Assembly: GCA_015680685.1 (NCBI GenBank)
Contig: MNCI01035068.1
Span: forward strand, 14,108-78,107
Source: Gnetum montanum
Lineage: Eukaryota; Streptophyta; Gnetopsida; Gnetales; Gnetaceae
Direction: 5' to 3'
DNA length: 64,000 nucleotides
Below are positions 34,631-46,305 of this stretch, piece after piece. The notes below the pieces were generated by a model, which saw nothing but the letters and a program-made list of their open reading frames with translations, was not told the DNA's origin and searched no databases. Numbering within the stretch: position 1 is the first letter of the stretch; each line of letters begins with the position of its first letter. The position numbers and the translations under genes are program-made.

Positions 34631-34966
34631 ATGACTGTACCTTATTCAATAATAATTCTTGTGAAAATTTCTATTAATTTGATTTATAGTGTTTCTTTTC
34701 CATGGCATAGACTTTACATAGCATTTTTTTTCTATGGCCTCGACTTTCCATGCACTGTATTGGTCTCTGACCAAAAATATTGCCTGCCAAGAAACAAGTA
34801 CTTGCAACTTGGAGGCTACAACATGCGTATTTTCCACCAAAGCAGGAATTACTTGGTTGGTTGGCATGTTGCAGGAAAAAACTTGTATCATTTTTTTTTA
34901 CCCTTATTAATGCATAGTCAATTTGTATTTTTCAACGAAAATGTAATACCCGTTCCATATATCTGA
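34631..34966 (+). CDS. Hypothetical hydrophobic ORF, 111 aa, unit 2
   Basis: Here one base fewer than in units 1 and 3 (TCTCTGACC against TCTCTCGGCC) joins both halves into one frame from MTVPYSIII to NVIPVPYI. Since the two outer units agree on the longer form, the fusion is probably a deletion in unit 2, though the downstream half being open in all three units leaves the reverse possible. AATAAAGCTTC follows within 20 bp. No recognised domain. Confidence 0.25.
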   Translation: MTVPYSIIILVKISINLIYSVSFPWHRLYIAFFFYGLDFPCTVLVSDQKYCLPRNKYLQLGGYNMRIFHQSRNYLVGWHVAGKNLYHFFLPLLMHSQFVFFNENVIPVPYI

Positions 34967-35615
34967 TGGGTCTTTAGACTTAATAAAGCTTCAATTTTGT
35001 CTTCCTTCCCTTTTAAAACCATTTTAATTAGACATGTTAAAGATTATATATATTTTATTTGCATGTAAATGGTTGTTCAAATAGTTATAAGACTATTTTT
35101 TTATTATTCATAGTTTGCATATTTTTTCTTTTCAAAAATATTTTTAGAATTAAATTTACCCTGCCTTTTAATCTTATAACTATATTTTAAAAAGTTTGGA
35201 TTTGCTGAAGTTTAGAGCCCTTAAAAATCATAATTTTGGGAGACTTTGGATAGTGTTAGTGGTTACAAAATTTTGCAAGAATTGCAAAAGAATTGTGATA
35301 AGTAAAATTGTAAGTCTAGATTTCAGAGAAATCCTCCAAAGATATTAAAATTATGTTTTAAAAGTAATTGTATCATAAATAAGTTTATATCACCCTTTCT
35401 ATTTATTAAAAATAGATAAATATATCATTTTTGTAAAATTTAGGATATGAAATAGACGTAGATGTATCATGTCGTTAAAGGTCAAAATTTCTTTGGAACG
35501 TGATTGCGTTTGGGAATTGTGAACCAGAATCAATAATGCTCTGTTTATGAAAATTCGTTAAGAACCGTAATCCTGATGAAGCATGATGATTAATTTCCAG
35601 TATTTTAACTAATTA

Positions 35616-35906
35616 CTAGCAGGAAAGATTCGCAAACTCAAATGATTTCTCTCCTGATGACATCTGCCCATCCTTAACTATACTAGCTCTCTTATTTTCT
35701 ATGAATTCTCTAATTACTGTAACCTTCTGTTTTATCTGAAACTTGGTTTTAGTTTTCAGATTTTGAATTTGTTCTGTATCAGAAAAAGCTCCTAACCCAT
35801 GCTCACATGTTCACATCTTTTTCTTGAAAAGAAGTCCCATGGTCGTCAAGGGAAAGGGTAAAAAATGAGGGAAAAAAACTGAAAGTGATTTATGCACCTT
35901 GTTCAT
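35616..35906 (-). pseudogene. Hypothetical 96-aa ORF, broken, unit 2
   Basis: Counterpart of 11707-11997, same length without indels, but codon 32 is TGA (35811-35813) where units 1 and 3 have CGA, a CpG transition. Confidence 0.35.
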
Positions 35907-36678
35907 TTAATCTTGTAAAACATCATTGCTTCTATGTTTACAATTTCATTCCATTTGAAGTCAACTATGACGAGGAAATCGACACTTCAAAATAGGACCT
36001 CTGTTTCTTGCTATGTTACGTGTCTCTGCACGTAAGAAACATCCAATAAAGAGGCTAGTCATTCTGAATAACACTTGCCCCACACCCCCCGCCCCCCATC
36101 TTACTGCGGAAGTGTCCACCCGAAGAAATTATAAAATCAATAATCATACTTGTGGAGCAAAGAATCTTAAATTAGGAAATAGGTTTTGGAACTAAAATTC
36201 TTACTTTGGTAATACAAGGCTATAATATTACACAACAAAAATGGAAGAGCCGAGCTTGCATGACAAATGATTGTTTGGACAGTGCATTAGAAAAATTTGC
36301 AATTTGAAATGAGGATTAAGGATATTTTAAAATGAGTTTATGAGCCTAAGGTGGGTTTAGGAGACGAATGTATTTGGAATACTAAATTTCACTTTTTATA
36401 TTAATTTTATAATAAAATTGATAGTGCACATGTGTCATATTACAATCTTACAAATTGATAGTGCACATGTGTCACAATGAGAGATGGCCATGGAGACTAA
36501 TTTATAGAAAGCTCTAGAGGTATGAACTTCAAAGTCTACACGTTTTTGTTTGAGTATCACCTTGACCCATTAGGACATAGAATACAAGTGTGTTTTTCAT
36601 GATGGTGCTTATAGAAGCCATACCAACAATGATTATATGTTCTATATAATTGACATTGGAAAATTACTAAAGCTATCT
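35907..36678. other. Spacer with 215-bp block absent from unit 1
   Basis: Block 35970-36186 contains a C-rich run (about 36070-36090) that varies in length between units 2 and 3. No gene recognised. Confidence 0.4.
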
Positions 36679-37046
36679 TATTATATAAAAAGGGGGATAA
36701 AAATAATTTGAACGATTATTAAATGATTATTGTGAGAAATATTTTTGCTAAGTTGTTGGGCACAATGCTAGAAAAGAGAATCAATTATTGGGCTAAAAGT
36801 AACCAAGTTAGGGCAAGATGTTAAGCAAACAACATCACTCCACTATTGATCATTTAGTTATTCTTAGACACTACATAGAGTTTGCAAGAATGCCTACTAA
36901 AATGATTCAGTGATTTGTACAAAACTATGGTTGCACTTGCATAAAATTGGCCTCCCTTCACATTTCATTACAACTCAAAGATTGTATGAAGAAGTGATTA
37001 TTGAAATTACCGACAATAATTCAAAGAAAAATTTGTTGACATTTCC
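36679..37046 (+). mobile_element. LINE reverse-transcriptase relic, unit 2
   Basis: Counterpart of 12568-12935; same frameshifts, so it was dead before duplication. Confidence 0.68.
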
Positions 37047-37338
37047 AAAGTTCAAAACATTTTGAATATTTTATTAAAAACCTTTGTTTAGCTTGTATCC
37101 GGAGACTTTACCCCAAAAACTTTGTGCTCCATGAAGAGGAAAATATAATAGCTTTTGCTATTTAAGGGGTTATGACTCCTCTTGCATTTTGATGTAGAGA
37201 GTCCATAGTAGCTATGGTAATATTGGAAGAGGGATATGGGACAAAAGGTTGATCAATTCTATATAAGATGGACCCTTTCAACTTGAAAAATCATTTCTTT
37301 ATATTTTTTTTTTTTTTGTAAAATAGAATCTTTGTACA

Positions 37339-38085
37339 TGATGAGTGGCGAGGTACCCCTACACTCAACCATACGAATATGAGCGTTTCACGCACGATCC
37401 GGTCATACTCCAAGGACTAAGTGCTTACGCACCTAAATGGAACACTTAGGGTTAATCAATCGTTGTCTTCTCAAACTTACTTGTATTGTCACAGTTGTAT
37501 GGTTAAGTAAGCTTGAGGTATATGATTTTTATAACTTTGGTCTTTTTATGTCTTCTGCTAATACAGTAGAGGGAGAGAGAACTAAGTGGCTAATTTATCT
37601 TAACTATTCATTAACTAGTTTCTAATTGTTCCTAACACCAATATCCGTTCCCACTTTCTGTACGCATCCTAAACCAGTGCAACGCTGCTAGGATTACCAA
37701 ACACTGATCGTTACTTGGTTACCAAGTGCTACACGCATGCTCGAAGCGGTCATACTGAATGTACTTAACTAAGAGGGTCGAAGGTTGAGAGAGATATTAA
37801 TTAACTAGGAAAGCATTAAACATTCAATAATAATTAATTACTAATTAGCTTAATTTGTATGCTGCAAGGTTTATCATAAAGTTCGTCTTTATTGCCATAC
37901 ACAAATGTGTGTGCTCAGGTACAAATTGCTCGAATAAAGATCCATTCACTCTATGACTGCTATTGTGGGCACACAGAAATTATTCTAACTCTGGAATGAC
38001 TAAACTGCAGGAATTTGGCTAAGGGTCTAAGGCTAACTCCCTTGAACAAAGGGTGCCACCTCTTATTTATAGAAGATGAGGCAAG
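37339..38085 (-). mobile_element. Retrotransposon LTR (minus orientation), unit 2
   Basis: Counterpart of 13228-13969, ungapped. TATA on the minus strand at 38071-38064. Beyond the TATA, where U3 should continue in minus orientation, the sequence at about 38092-38185 instead matches the plus orientation of the 23960-24065 U3 (CATCATACCCCCATGACTGA...). Confidence 0.65.
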
Positions 38086-38461
38086 ACGTGATATTGCAGC
38101 TCATCATACCCCCATGACTGAATGAAACCTCGTACTCGAGTTCCTTACAACATATTGGGAAGGTATGGGAGTATTGACTTGAATGACGACCAATGGTGAA
38201 TGGGGTGAAATGTGAACGAATCAACATTACAATACATGGCAACATTAGTGTTCATAACTACAAGAGTGAACACTATACACAATTGACATCCAGGCTTATT
38301 TGGCAACTGAGAGAGAAAAGAGAGGAGAAGACATGTTGCTGCGATGCCAAGATTGCGCCTTCCTTTGTCCATCCATGCACTCACCATCAATCTTGTGCCT
38401 TGCACAATTGTTCTAGCACTAGTCCATCCTAACTGTTTCCTCCAGGTCCAATCCATTGTTG

Positions 38462-38660
38462 TATGATTGCTATATGCACACACAACACAGTCACATATGA
38501 GCAAGGATAAGTAAATTACAATACAATCGATACCTTGCTTCAATGTAAGGTCCATTGGCTAAGTTGTGATATGGCTGATATGGATTCTAGAGATATAAAA
38601 TTGGTGATGACCCAATGTGTAGGGGTTAGGAGAAATGGCAACCAAAATGGCAACCAAAAT
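38462..38660. other. Replacement insert in unit 2
   Basis: About 195 bp with no counterpart in units 1 or 3, sitting exactly where unit 2 lacks the sequence equivalent to 60795-63018. It ends with ATGGCAACCAAA in tandem. The source is not found elsewhere in the window. Confidence 0.7.
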
Positions 38661-38855
38661 AGTTACAGTGGTAGTGCTAGCCCCCATTACAGTGGTAGTG
38701 CTAGCCGGCCCCCGCCGCCCCTTACAGGGTGCGCTGTTGCTCTCCTGCGTCTTGTGACTGTAATCATCCTTCTCGCACATGCAAGCCCTGCTCTCTCCGT
38801 ATTTCTAAGGTTTACCCATAATGGTTGTGTTACCCCTGTATCCTGGGTTTTATGA
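38571..38855 (+). pseudogene. Chimeric remnant of the 95-aa small ORF, unit 2
   Basis: From 38661 the frame is that of the 16577 ORF (YSGSAS repeats through LRFTHNGCVT to the same stop), but its hydrophobic N-terminus, TATA box and CGCG boxes are gone, replaced by the unrelated insert. ATG 38571 (MADMDSRDIKLVM...) opens a 94-aa fused frame. Probably non-functional, as no promoter is visible. Confidence 0.45.
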
Positions 38856-40626
38856 CTGTAATCATCTTCTCCTCGATTCAATTACTTCTCCAGGTTAAGT
38901 GATTTGATGGTTAAAGGTTTACTGATATGATTAATAAAACGCTGCTATATCTACTACGTTGTAACCGACATATTTTCTATATCAAAAAATTTATGATAGT
39001 TTCCATCGTTCAGTTTCTTGTAAATGTTGCCGAAATGACACCAACACCAATGAATAAACAAGGCCTGCATCTTGGAGTTTATGGCAGTAGCCCTTTTAAC
39101 CATTGTTAAAATTTTTGGGAACATTGTTTTGACTTTTAAAAAATAATAAACCTTGTAAGATCTTTAAACATAATTAAAAATGAAATTGAAATTTTATCTC
39201 CCGGCTAGAAATATATTTGCGATGAATTTTGAAAATATCCTTAATAAAATTATCAAAGTAATATTTAGAACAAATCAATTAAATTTGCAATCTTACAATT
39301 GCATCTATATTTAATGTACTCAATGTAAAATATTGCATAAAAATATGTTATTAATCTTCAATATTGCATTTGCTAATATTTCAGTTGTTTCAATTAAAGG
39401 TGTTAGTGCTTATTTCAATTGTTTGACGTGGTATTTTTAATTTAAAAATATCAATAATGATTCATTAGTCTTTCAATTTATTGCTAATATATGTTAGGAT
39501 AGGAAGGATGACCTGACAGGGTAAGAGCTTTGAACAAGGATGTTGACGTGGCAGTCATTCGTAGGACACAAAAATGCTAACGAACTAGTGCAGAAAGCAT
39601 GTCAAGCAATAACTGATATGCTGAATTGTAAATGAACAATAACCAGGATTGATATTTATTCACATATTTCCAAGCTGAGTTCATCATTAGCTTAACCACT
39701 TATGTGTTTTTTACTAAGTTATTGCCAATTCACACTGATTCTGATGTTTTCATTTATAAAATTCAGTGTTTGAGCACTAGGGCTGGCACATGAGCTTGTA
39801 GATTAACTGTTGAAAATTTAAGTTATCTTTTTATAGATACTTTGGGGTTGTATTTAAGAATTAAAAAAAAGAAATGCAGGTAGATCACATACAAAATTTA
39901 GTTGTGCCTTTAGAAAATGTTAGCCTTCAGCAGCCAATACTTTTCTATACACAAACATGTCTTCATCACTAGGCAAAATAGCCCAAGTTTGCCACGTCTA
40001 GCATCCAAATGTGTATAAGCAAAAAACACTTCTCCTAACAAGGCCAACTGATTTGAGCTGACATTTGACAATGTGGAACACTAAGTGGGAAAAAAATTAA
40101 AATGAAGGCGAAAAACTATTAATATGTAAGAAATGACCCTCAAAGCCAAATGAGAGTATGGGATGTGAATTTTTTGGAAGTACTAATTATTTGTAGATAT
40201 ATTTTTTAAACTACATAATATACAAGCGTTAACTTCTTTGTTGCCTGTGATTTGCATTTTTCACAAGTTTAATCTCAAGGGGTTATGCTGAGATTTATAA
40301 GAAATTAATGACTGCAGATCGCTGGGATTTAGGATGTAATAAAAACAGTTCTGTTCTATGTACTATATGTTGTAAAGGGATATACTTCAGAATTAGCTAG
40401 GGATTTTATTGAGTAAAGAAGAAAATGATCAATGTTAACTGTAATGATGGGAACATTCATGCAACAGACTACTTGTTCATTTACTTTTACTTATCAGTCT
40501 TTCTTTAATAATTCTTAGTGTTACTGATTCTTGTTCTCACAGATTCATTACTCTTATGTCCAGTGGTGGTGTTTTTGACACCATAGCTACTTTGTTTTGG
40601 CTTCTTATGTTTATCTGAATGTGTAG
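38856..40626. other. 3' flank and MPC1-like flank, unit 2
   Basis: Collinear with 16865-18635; no upstream MPC1 exon found. Confidence 0.45.
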
Positions 40627-40762
40627 CAATGTGTATATACTCAGGCTTGTTCATGAGATATGCTTGGATGGTTCAGCCTCGCAATTATCTTCTTTTAGCA
40701 TGTCATGCCTCAAATGAAGTTGTGCAGTTATATCAGTTGTCACGCTGGGCTTCTGCTCATGG
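40627..40762 (+). pseudogene. MPC1-like penultimate exon, unit 2
   Basis: Same exon as 18636-18771, with the donor GG|GTATGT kept and one change (Arg to His, ASAHG). The acceptor reads TGTGTAG. The sequence breaks at the N at 40903 inside the following intron, so the last exon is not seen. No 5' exons lie between 19276 and 40626, so this copy is 5'-truncated. Confidence 0.7.
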
Positions 40763-40903
40763 GTATGTTCTATTCTTTTTTATAGGATCACAAACGAGTG
40801 TCTTGTTCCTTGCTCTGTGAAATATTCTAGTAATTTAAAGTTGTCATTTTCTTAATACTTCTTTTTTCAGGCTAAGCATTTTAGTATGTATATGTATTAA
40901 GGN

Positions 40904-41173
40904 AATTAAGAAAATGACAACTTTAAATTACTAGAATATTTCACAGAGCAAGGAACAAGCCACTCGTTTGTGATCCTATAAAAAAGAATAGAACATACCC
41001 ACGAGCAGAAGCCCAGCGTGACAACTGATATAACTGCACAACTTCATTTGAGGCATGACATGCTAAAAGAAGATAATTGCGAGGCTGAACCATCCAAGCA
41101 TATCTCATGAACAAGCCTGAGTATATACACATTGCTGCACATTCAGATAAACATAAGAAGCCAAAACAAAGTA
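40904..41173 (-). pseudogene. Inverted MPC1-like exon fragment between N positions
   Basis: Reverse complement of about 40588-40856, containing the MPC1-like exon on the minus strand (41134-40999). It is not identical to its neighbour: the exon end and acceptor bases (CGTGG, TGTGCAG) match unit 1, while the intron base near 40927 matches unit 2. It starts after a single N in an 18-bp tandem repeat and ends at a 935-N gap. Most likely a misoriented contig from another copy or haplotype; a real inverted duplication cannot be excluded. Confidence 0.6.
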
Positions 41174-42108
41174 NNNNNNNNNNNNNNNNNNNNNNNNNNN
41201 NNNNNNNNNNNNNNNNNNNNNNNNNNNNNNNNNNNNNNNNNNNNNNNNNNNNNNNNNNNNNNNNNNNNNNNNNNNNNNNNNNNNNNNNNNNNNNNNNNNN
41301 NNNNNNNNNNNNNNNNNNNNNNNNNNNNNNNNNNNNNNNNNNNNNNNNNNNNNNNNNNNNNNNNNNNNNNNNNNNNNNNNNNNNNNNNNNNNNNNNNNNN
41401 NNNNNNNNNNNNNNNNNNNNNNNNNNNNNNNNNNNNNNNNNNNNNNNNNNNNNNNNNNNNNNNNNNNNNNNNNNNNNNNNNNNNNNNNNNNNNNNNNNNN
41501 NNNNNNNNNNNNNNNNNNNNNNNNNNNNNNNNNNNNNNNNNNNNNNNNNNNNNNNNNNNNNNNNNNNNNNNNNNNNNNNNNNNNNNNNNNNNNNNNNNNN
41601 NNNNNNNNNNNNNNNNNNNNNNNNNNNNNNNNNNNNNNNNNNNNNNNNNNNNNNNNNNNNNNNNNNNNNNNNNNNNNNNNNNNNNNNNNNNNNNNNNNNN
41701 NNNNNNNNNNNNNNNNNNNNNNNNNNNNNNNNNNNNNNNNNNNNNNNNNNNNNNNNNNNNNNNNNNNNNNNNNNNNNNNNNNNNNNNNNNNNNNNNNNNN
41801 NNNNNNNNNNNNNNNNNNNNNNNNNNNNNNNNNNNNNNNNNNNNNNNNNNNNNNNNNNNNNNNNNNNNNNNNNNNNNNNNNNNNNNNNNNNNNNNNNNNN
41901 NNNNNNNNNNNNNNNNNNNNNNNNNNNNNNNNNNNNNNNNNNNNNNNNNNNNNNNNNNNNNNNNNNNNNNNNNNNNNNNNNNNNNNNNNNNNNNNNNNNN
42001 NNNNNNNNNNNNNNNNNNNNNNNNNNNNNNNNNNNNNNNNNNNNNNNNNNNNNNNNNNNNNNNNNNNNNNNNNNNNNNNNNNNNNNNNNNNNNNNNNNNN
42101 NNNNNNNN
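41174..42108. other. Assembly gap (935 N)
   Basis: Hides the join of units 2 and 3, including the expected MPC1-like last exon. Confidence 0.95.
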
Positions 42109-42324
42109 TGTTCTCTCCACTTTCACATTCATATACAAGCTTCATAGCACTACATACTTGCAATGGAAACAACGTTACTCTATTCTTAGCAGCATGTCAT
42201 TGCAAGCTTCAACAATTTCATTCATTTCACATAAAGGGGTATGTGTAAACTTTTTGTCTTTAGGCTTGTTTGGAACCTCAAAGAATGACCATTTAGAAGA
42301 ATTATTAGGAAGTATAATGATACC

Positions 42325-42432
42325 TTAAGTGTGATTCGAACTAGAAACCTCTTGCCCACTAATTGCTTTAGCTAATTATCACTAGCTATGTTTGTTACAA
42401 TGATCTAACCGCTTGAGCTACCTATCATTGGT
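42325..42432 (-). repeat. tRNA-derived SINE-like relic, unit 3
   Basis: Counterpart of 905-1012, with the GCGGTTAGA form of the A box as in unit 2. Confidence 0.42.
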
Positions 42433-43609
42433 TAGGTTTGTTGAGGTAGACCCAAGCTATAAGTAGAGCATGGACTAATTGCTCTATGACTTGTAAGAGT
42501 CAAATTGGATTTGATACTTTTTTCTGCTACCCAGGGTCTATCCACACTTGACAAATTAAATGTTCAGTCAAATTGGATTTGATAAATTTTTCCAAACGGT
42601 CAAAGTCCAAAGTGGTATACCACCATTCATAATAGTCATGGATCTAGTCACAGATTTGCTTGGTAAGGCATTGACGCCAATTGTTGAATATTCCATCAAG
42701 AGACAAAAACCTGATTTCTTTTTTAGATGGTGTTAGAAAACAAAGATGTTTGTGTGCTACCTGTGATTCATATACATTATGGTGAGATCCTCATGTTGTT
42801 AAATCTGTTATGTAGGTTGATGATCATTTGATACCTTCTTCAACCCACTATTCACTATCAATATGGATTTGGGTCTCAAAGTTTCGTAAAATTTTTTGTC
42901 TAGAAAATGCACATAACTGTTGGAATTTTCCGCAGCACATTATCCACTAAAATATGCAGAAATTTTTCTTCATTGATAGGATTCTGTAGATTTCAGAATA
43001 AAGCATCTCAGACTCTCTGGCAGTCTCGTGCAGATATCAGCATAGTAGCTTAAAACCACGTAAATGATGCTGCAACAGACCAACGTCGGAATTTTTGGTG
43101 ACTCATTGGTAATCAATTTTTCATTCAGTTTCCAGTTCTCTGGCTTGAAATAATTTAGTTTCCAGTTTTCTTCTTTTCTTTCATAAGTCCTTGGAGAAAC
43201 AAAGTCAGAGAAAGTAGGCAATTATAGGTGGAAATGTAAAATGTGGTAGGAATAATGTAAAATGATAGTTGACTAATTTGCAGCAAATGTTTGTATGAAA
43301 TCATAAAAATTGCCACCAGTAGCATACATACATATGGATAATGGTGCTAGTAGTTTTAAACATTAACATAGGAAATGCCCTTTTTCACTATGACTTTCAA
43401 GCCTTATGGATTATCCTAGTGAACCCATCACTTCATCTAAGTAAGAGAGCAACAAAGGGTAACAACATTCAAATGCCTCCATGTGATTAACAAATTCATC
43501 CAATAGGACAAACAAATGCTAACACCACTATTAAAATAGTAGTCCTTACTCATGTAGAGTCCAAATCAAAGTTGACATTCTTCTATAAAAGATAACCAAT
43601 CTTAGAAGG
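42433..43609. other. Spacer without recognised gene, unit 3
   Basis: Collinear with 1013-2189 and 20018-21194. Confidence 0.45.
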
Positions 43610-43895
43610 AAATCCACTATGCAAAGCTCTACTAAACTTAGGTTCAATGTTAAACATCATTTTATAGGAAATGTACAAAGCCTATGACCTACCCACACTG
43701 AAGAAGAGCAATATCAAGTTAGTGATTATAGATAAGGTTGTTATTATACCACTAAGATAGGTTGATGATGTTGTGTTCACTATAAGTGGGTGGTCTTATC
43801 GTATAGATTTCTTGGTGATTCACATAGGAGGTAACAGGGAAGAATTTTCAATTATTATGGGAAGAGCCTAGTTGAGTATAATAGATATGAAATTG
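43610..43895 (+). mobile_element. Ty3/gypsy retropepsin relic, unit 3
   Basis: Counterpart of 21195-21480, with the same catalytic Asp to Asn change and stops. Confidence 0.6.
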
Positions 43896-44009
43896 GACAT
43901 CAAAGATCTTTCCTTGAAAATTAACATAGAGTAGTTAAAATAAATGAGTTCCATGCATTGTATACATTGATTCAAGGTGCAAGTACATGTAGAAAATTTA
44001 GAACATTCA

Positions 44010-44460
44010 AGATACCACCATTTCAATAGCCAAAGTTGTAGGCACTTACAACTTGTAGTAGCAAATATTCCATCTCATCTCACTTTCCAAGTTCGTGTCC
44101 TTCGTGAATCTTATCATATATAATCTTCATAGATCCAACATAACCATTAAATCCCTCCCAATAAATATGCTTTTTTGTTTGAAAGTTCCTTAAATCACAA
44201 AATCCATTGAATCTCAAAAACTTTGCTTGATCGAATTTGTTAGGTCAAATTTTGGAGCATTTACATTGATAATGTTGATGATCTTATTGCCAAATATAAG
44301 TTTTATATCCATAATACTATCGCTATGGTGGTATACTTGTACCATCTTATCTTTAACAAATTGATCAAAGATGATGCCACTTCCTTGCGTTGATTTTCTT
44401 TTTCTAGGTAGAAAAGTTTGTAGCCTTTGTCGAAATCTCAAGCTTTTTCCTTTCTTCATC
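44010..44460 (-). mobile_element. LINE endonuclease relic, unit 3
   Basis: Best-preserved copy: 44459-44214 is open for 81 codons with SGIIFDQFVKDKMVQVYHHS and KLIFGNKIINIINVNAP, the N-terminal part of the L1-type endonuclease fold, followed after a frame break by LNGYVGSM. It lies tail-to-tail with the gypsy protease relic to its left. Confidence 0.68.
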
Positions 44461-45444
44461 TTGTTTTTTAGAGGTAGGCAATGTTGATTTTCCTTATTTT
44501 ACCATCTAACATGTTTATCATTGGATTTTCTTCTTTATCTATATCTATCCCTAATGTGGAAGCCCTTATCCACTTTCCACAACATTTGAGTGCTAATATT
44601 GGGAGTTGTTTTTGGAGGATACCTTAGCAAGGGTTTCCACATCAGAGATGAATATGAAACTTGGTTAAGTTATTTTTATAGTTTGCTTAATTCTTTTTTT
44701 CATAATGTTCACTATTACAATATGCATTTATCTTGGCTTAGGGGTGTAGTATAGTGATTAGGACACAAATTAATCATACAAGCTAAATAACTATAAATCA
44801 ACATTAGAAAAACAATTCCTAATTTGAACTTTGTTAAAGTTGTTTGGATGCAACACTTCAACATATTACCAATATGTCTATATGAAGACTAGAAAATTAA
44901 AAACTGAAATTTTATTACATTTATAAACCCTTTGGATCTACTAGATAGTAGAAATGTAAGTGCTATGAGTATTGTTGTAATACCCTAATTATATATAATA
45001 TGCTTACATTACAGAACATTGTTTAAAAAAAAACATGTGGTTTTCATCCTCAATGCTATTTATATTGCATAGTTAGTATATTCACTCTTGATAAGGAATT
45101 TTAAGCTATATGCCTATTTGAATTCTTAGTGATGGAATCCTATTTGTGTTTCTCAAATAAGCAGTTTGGCTATAATAATTAGTTAATGACTCTAGATAAG
45201 AGTAAGTGATAAGCAAAATGCAATCATCTTATCAAAGGATCCTTGTTTTCCAATTACCTTTAGTTATTAAAATAACTCTAATTATGATATCACCAATTCA
45301 ATTATTAGTCATGCATACAACTTGCAATTCAACTTGTAAGTTCATTCAATGTTAGAAAGCCAAACTTGTTATTTAGAGTATGCTTAGTTTCTTAAATTAA
45401 TAGATGTTGAATCTAAGAATTTATGAATTACTGAAGATTACTCT
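44461..45444. other. Spacer, units 2/3-specific block
   Basis: Almost identical to 22046-23029. Confidence 0.4.
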
Positions 45445-46295
45445 TGTACAAGCTCATTTAGTGTCTGTAGATTTATCCTTCAACAAGCTTATTGGAATAT
45501 TACCCAGAGTGTTCCCATGAAACTTGACTTCACTAACGTTGAATGGGAATCATATTTATGGGTCAATTCCTTGGGATGCCTTATCAAGGCTGGAAAACTT
45601 AATAGAACTTGATTTGTCTAGCAAAAGTTCACAGCAGGGATTTTTGGATTGGTGGTAGAATTCAAGAAAATTCAAAAAAATTCTTTAGGAAACAAGTAGT
45701 TGGAAGGCAGAATACCAGCTGAAATTGGGTGGCTTAGCTCTGCTCTGTCTGAGCTTTCAATACCCAATAACTACTTGTTAGGCAGAATTATGCAAATGGT
45801 AACCTGAAAAATCTAAGATGTTTAGTCTTGGATCATAATAATTTGTTAGGTACCATTCTTTCCAACTTAGGAGAATGTTACATATTAGAGCTTCTAGACC
45901 TTTCTTCAAATAAGTTTGAAGGCTCCATCCCATCGGAGGTGGCAAATCTATACAACATTCAATTCTACTGTAATTTGTCATGCAACGCTTTGCATGGGAA
46001 ATTGCCAACAGAAATTGGTCACATGATTCATGCGCTAGCAATAGATGTTTTAGCAAAGAATCAACGACACAGTTTCGGCTTGTCTTGAAGGTTGCAAAAA
46101 CCTGCAATATCTGAATTTCTCTTTTAATGAGTTTCAAGGATCCATTCCAGGGTCTCTGAGCCAGCTGGGATACCTAGTGTCCATGGACCTTTCCCACAAC
46201 AATATTTCTAGTCCCATACCCTTTGAACTTGAGAAACTGTAAATGCTTCAAAGTCTCAATCTTTCGTTCAATGATCTAGATGGGCAAGTTCCAAA
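45445..46295 (+). pseudogene. LRR receptor fragment (plus strand), unit 3
   Basis: Counterpart of 23030-23880 with only a few base differences (for example HGKLP for HGRLP), truncated by the LTR at the same base. The near identity against the several per cent divergence of other segments hints at a recent exchange between units 2 and 3. Confidence 0.85.
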
Positions 46296-46305
46296 AGGAG
46301 GATAT

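Larger units (their letters stand above)
19208..40902. repeat. Tandem segmental duplication, unit 2
   Basis: Second unit. It lies at a nearly constant offset of 22415-22416 bp to unit 3 from the left end through the receptor kinase, then 22294 and 22311 bp further right. It keeps the LTR/LRR-fragment block absent from unit 1 and lacks the segment corresponding to about 60795-63018 of unit 3. Shared derived states with unit 3 (kinase codon 162 stop, the 215-bp block at 35970) make these two the more closely related pair. Confidence 0.9.
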
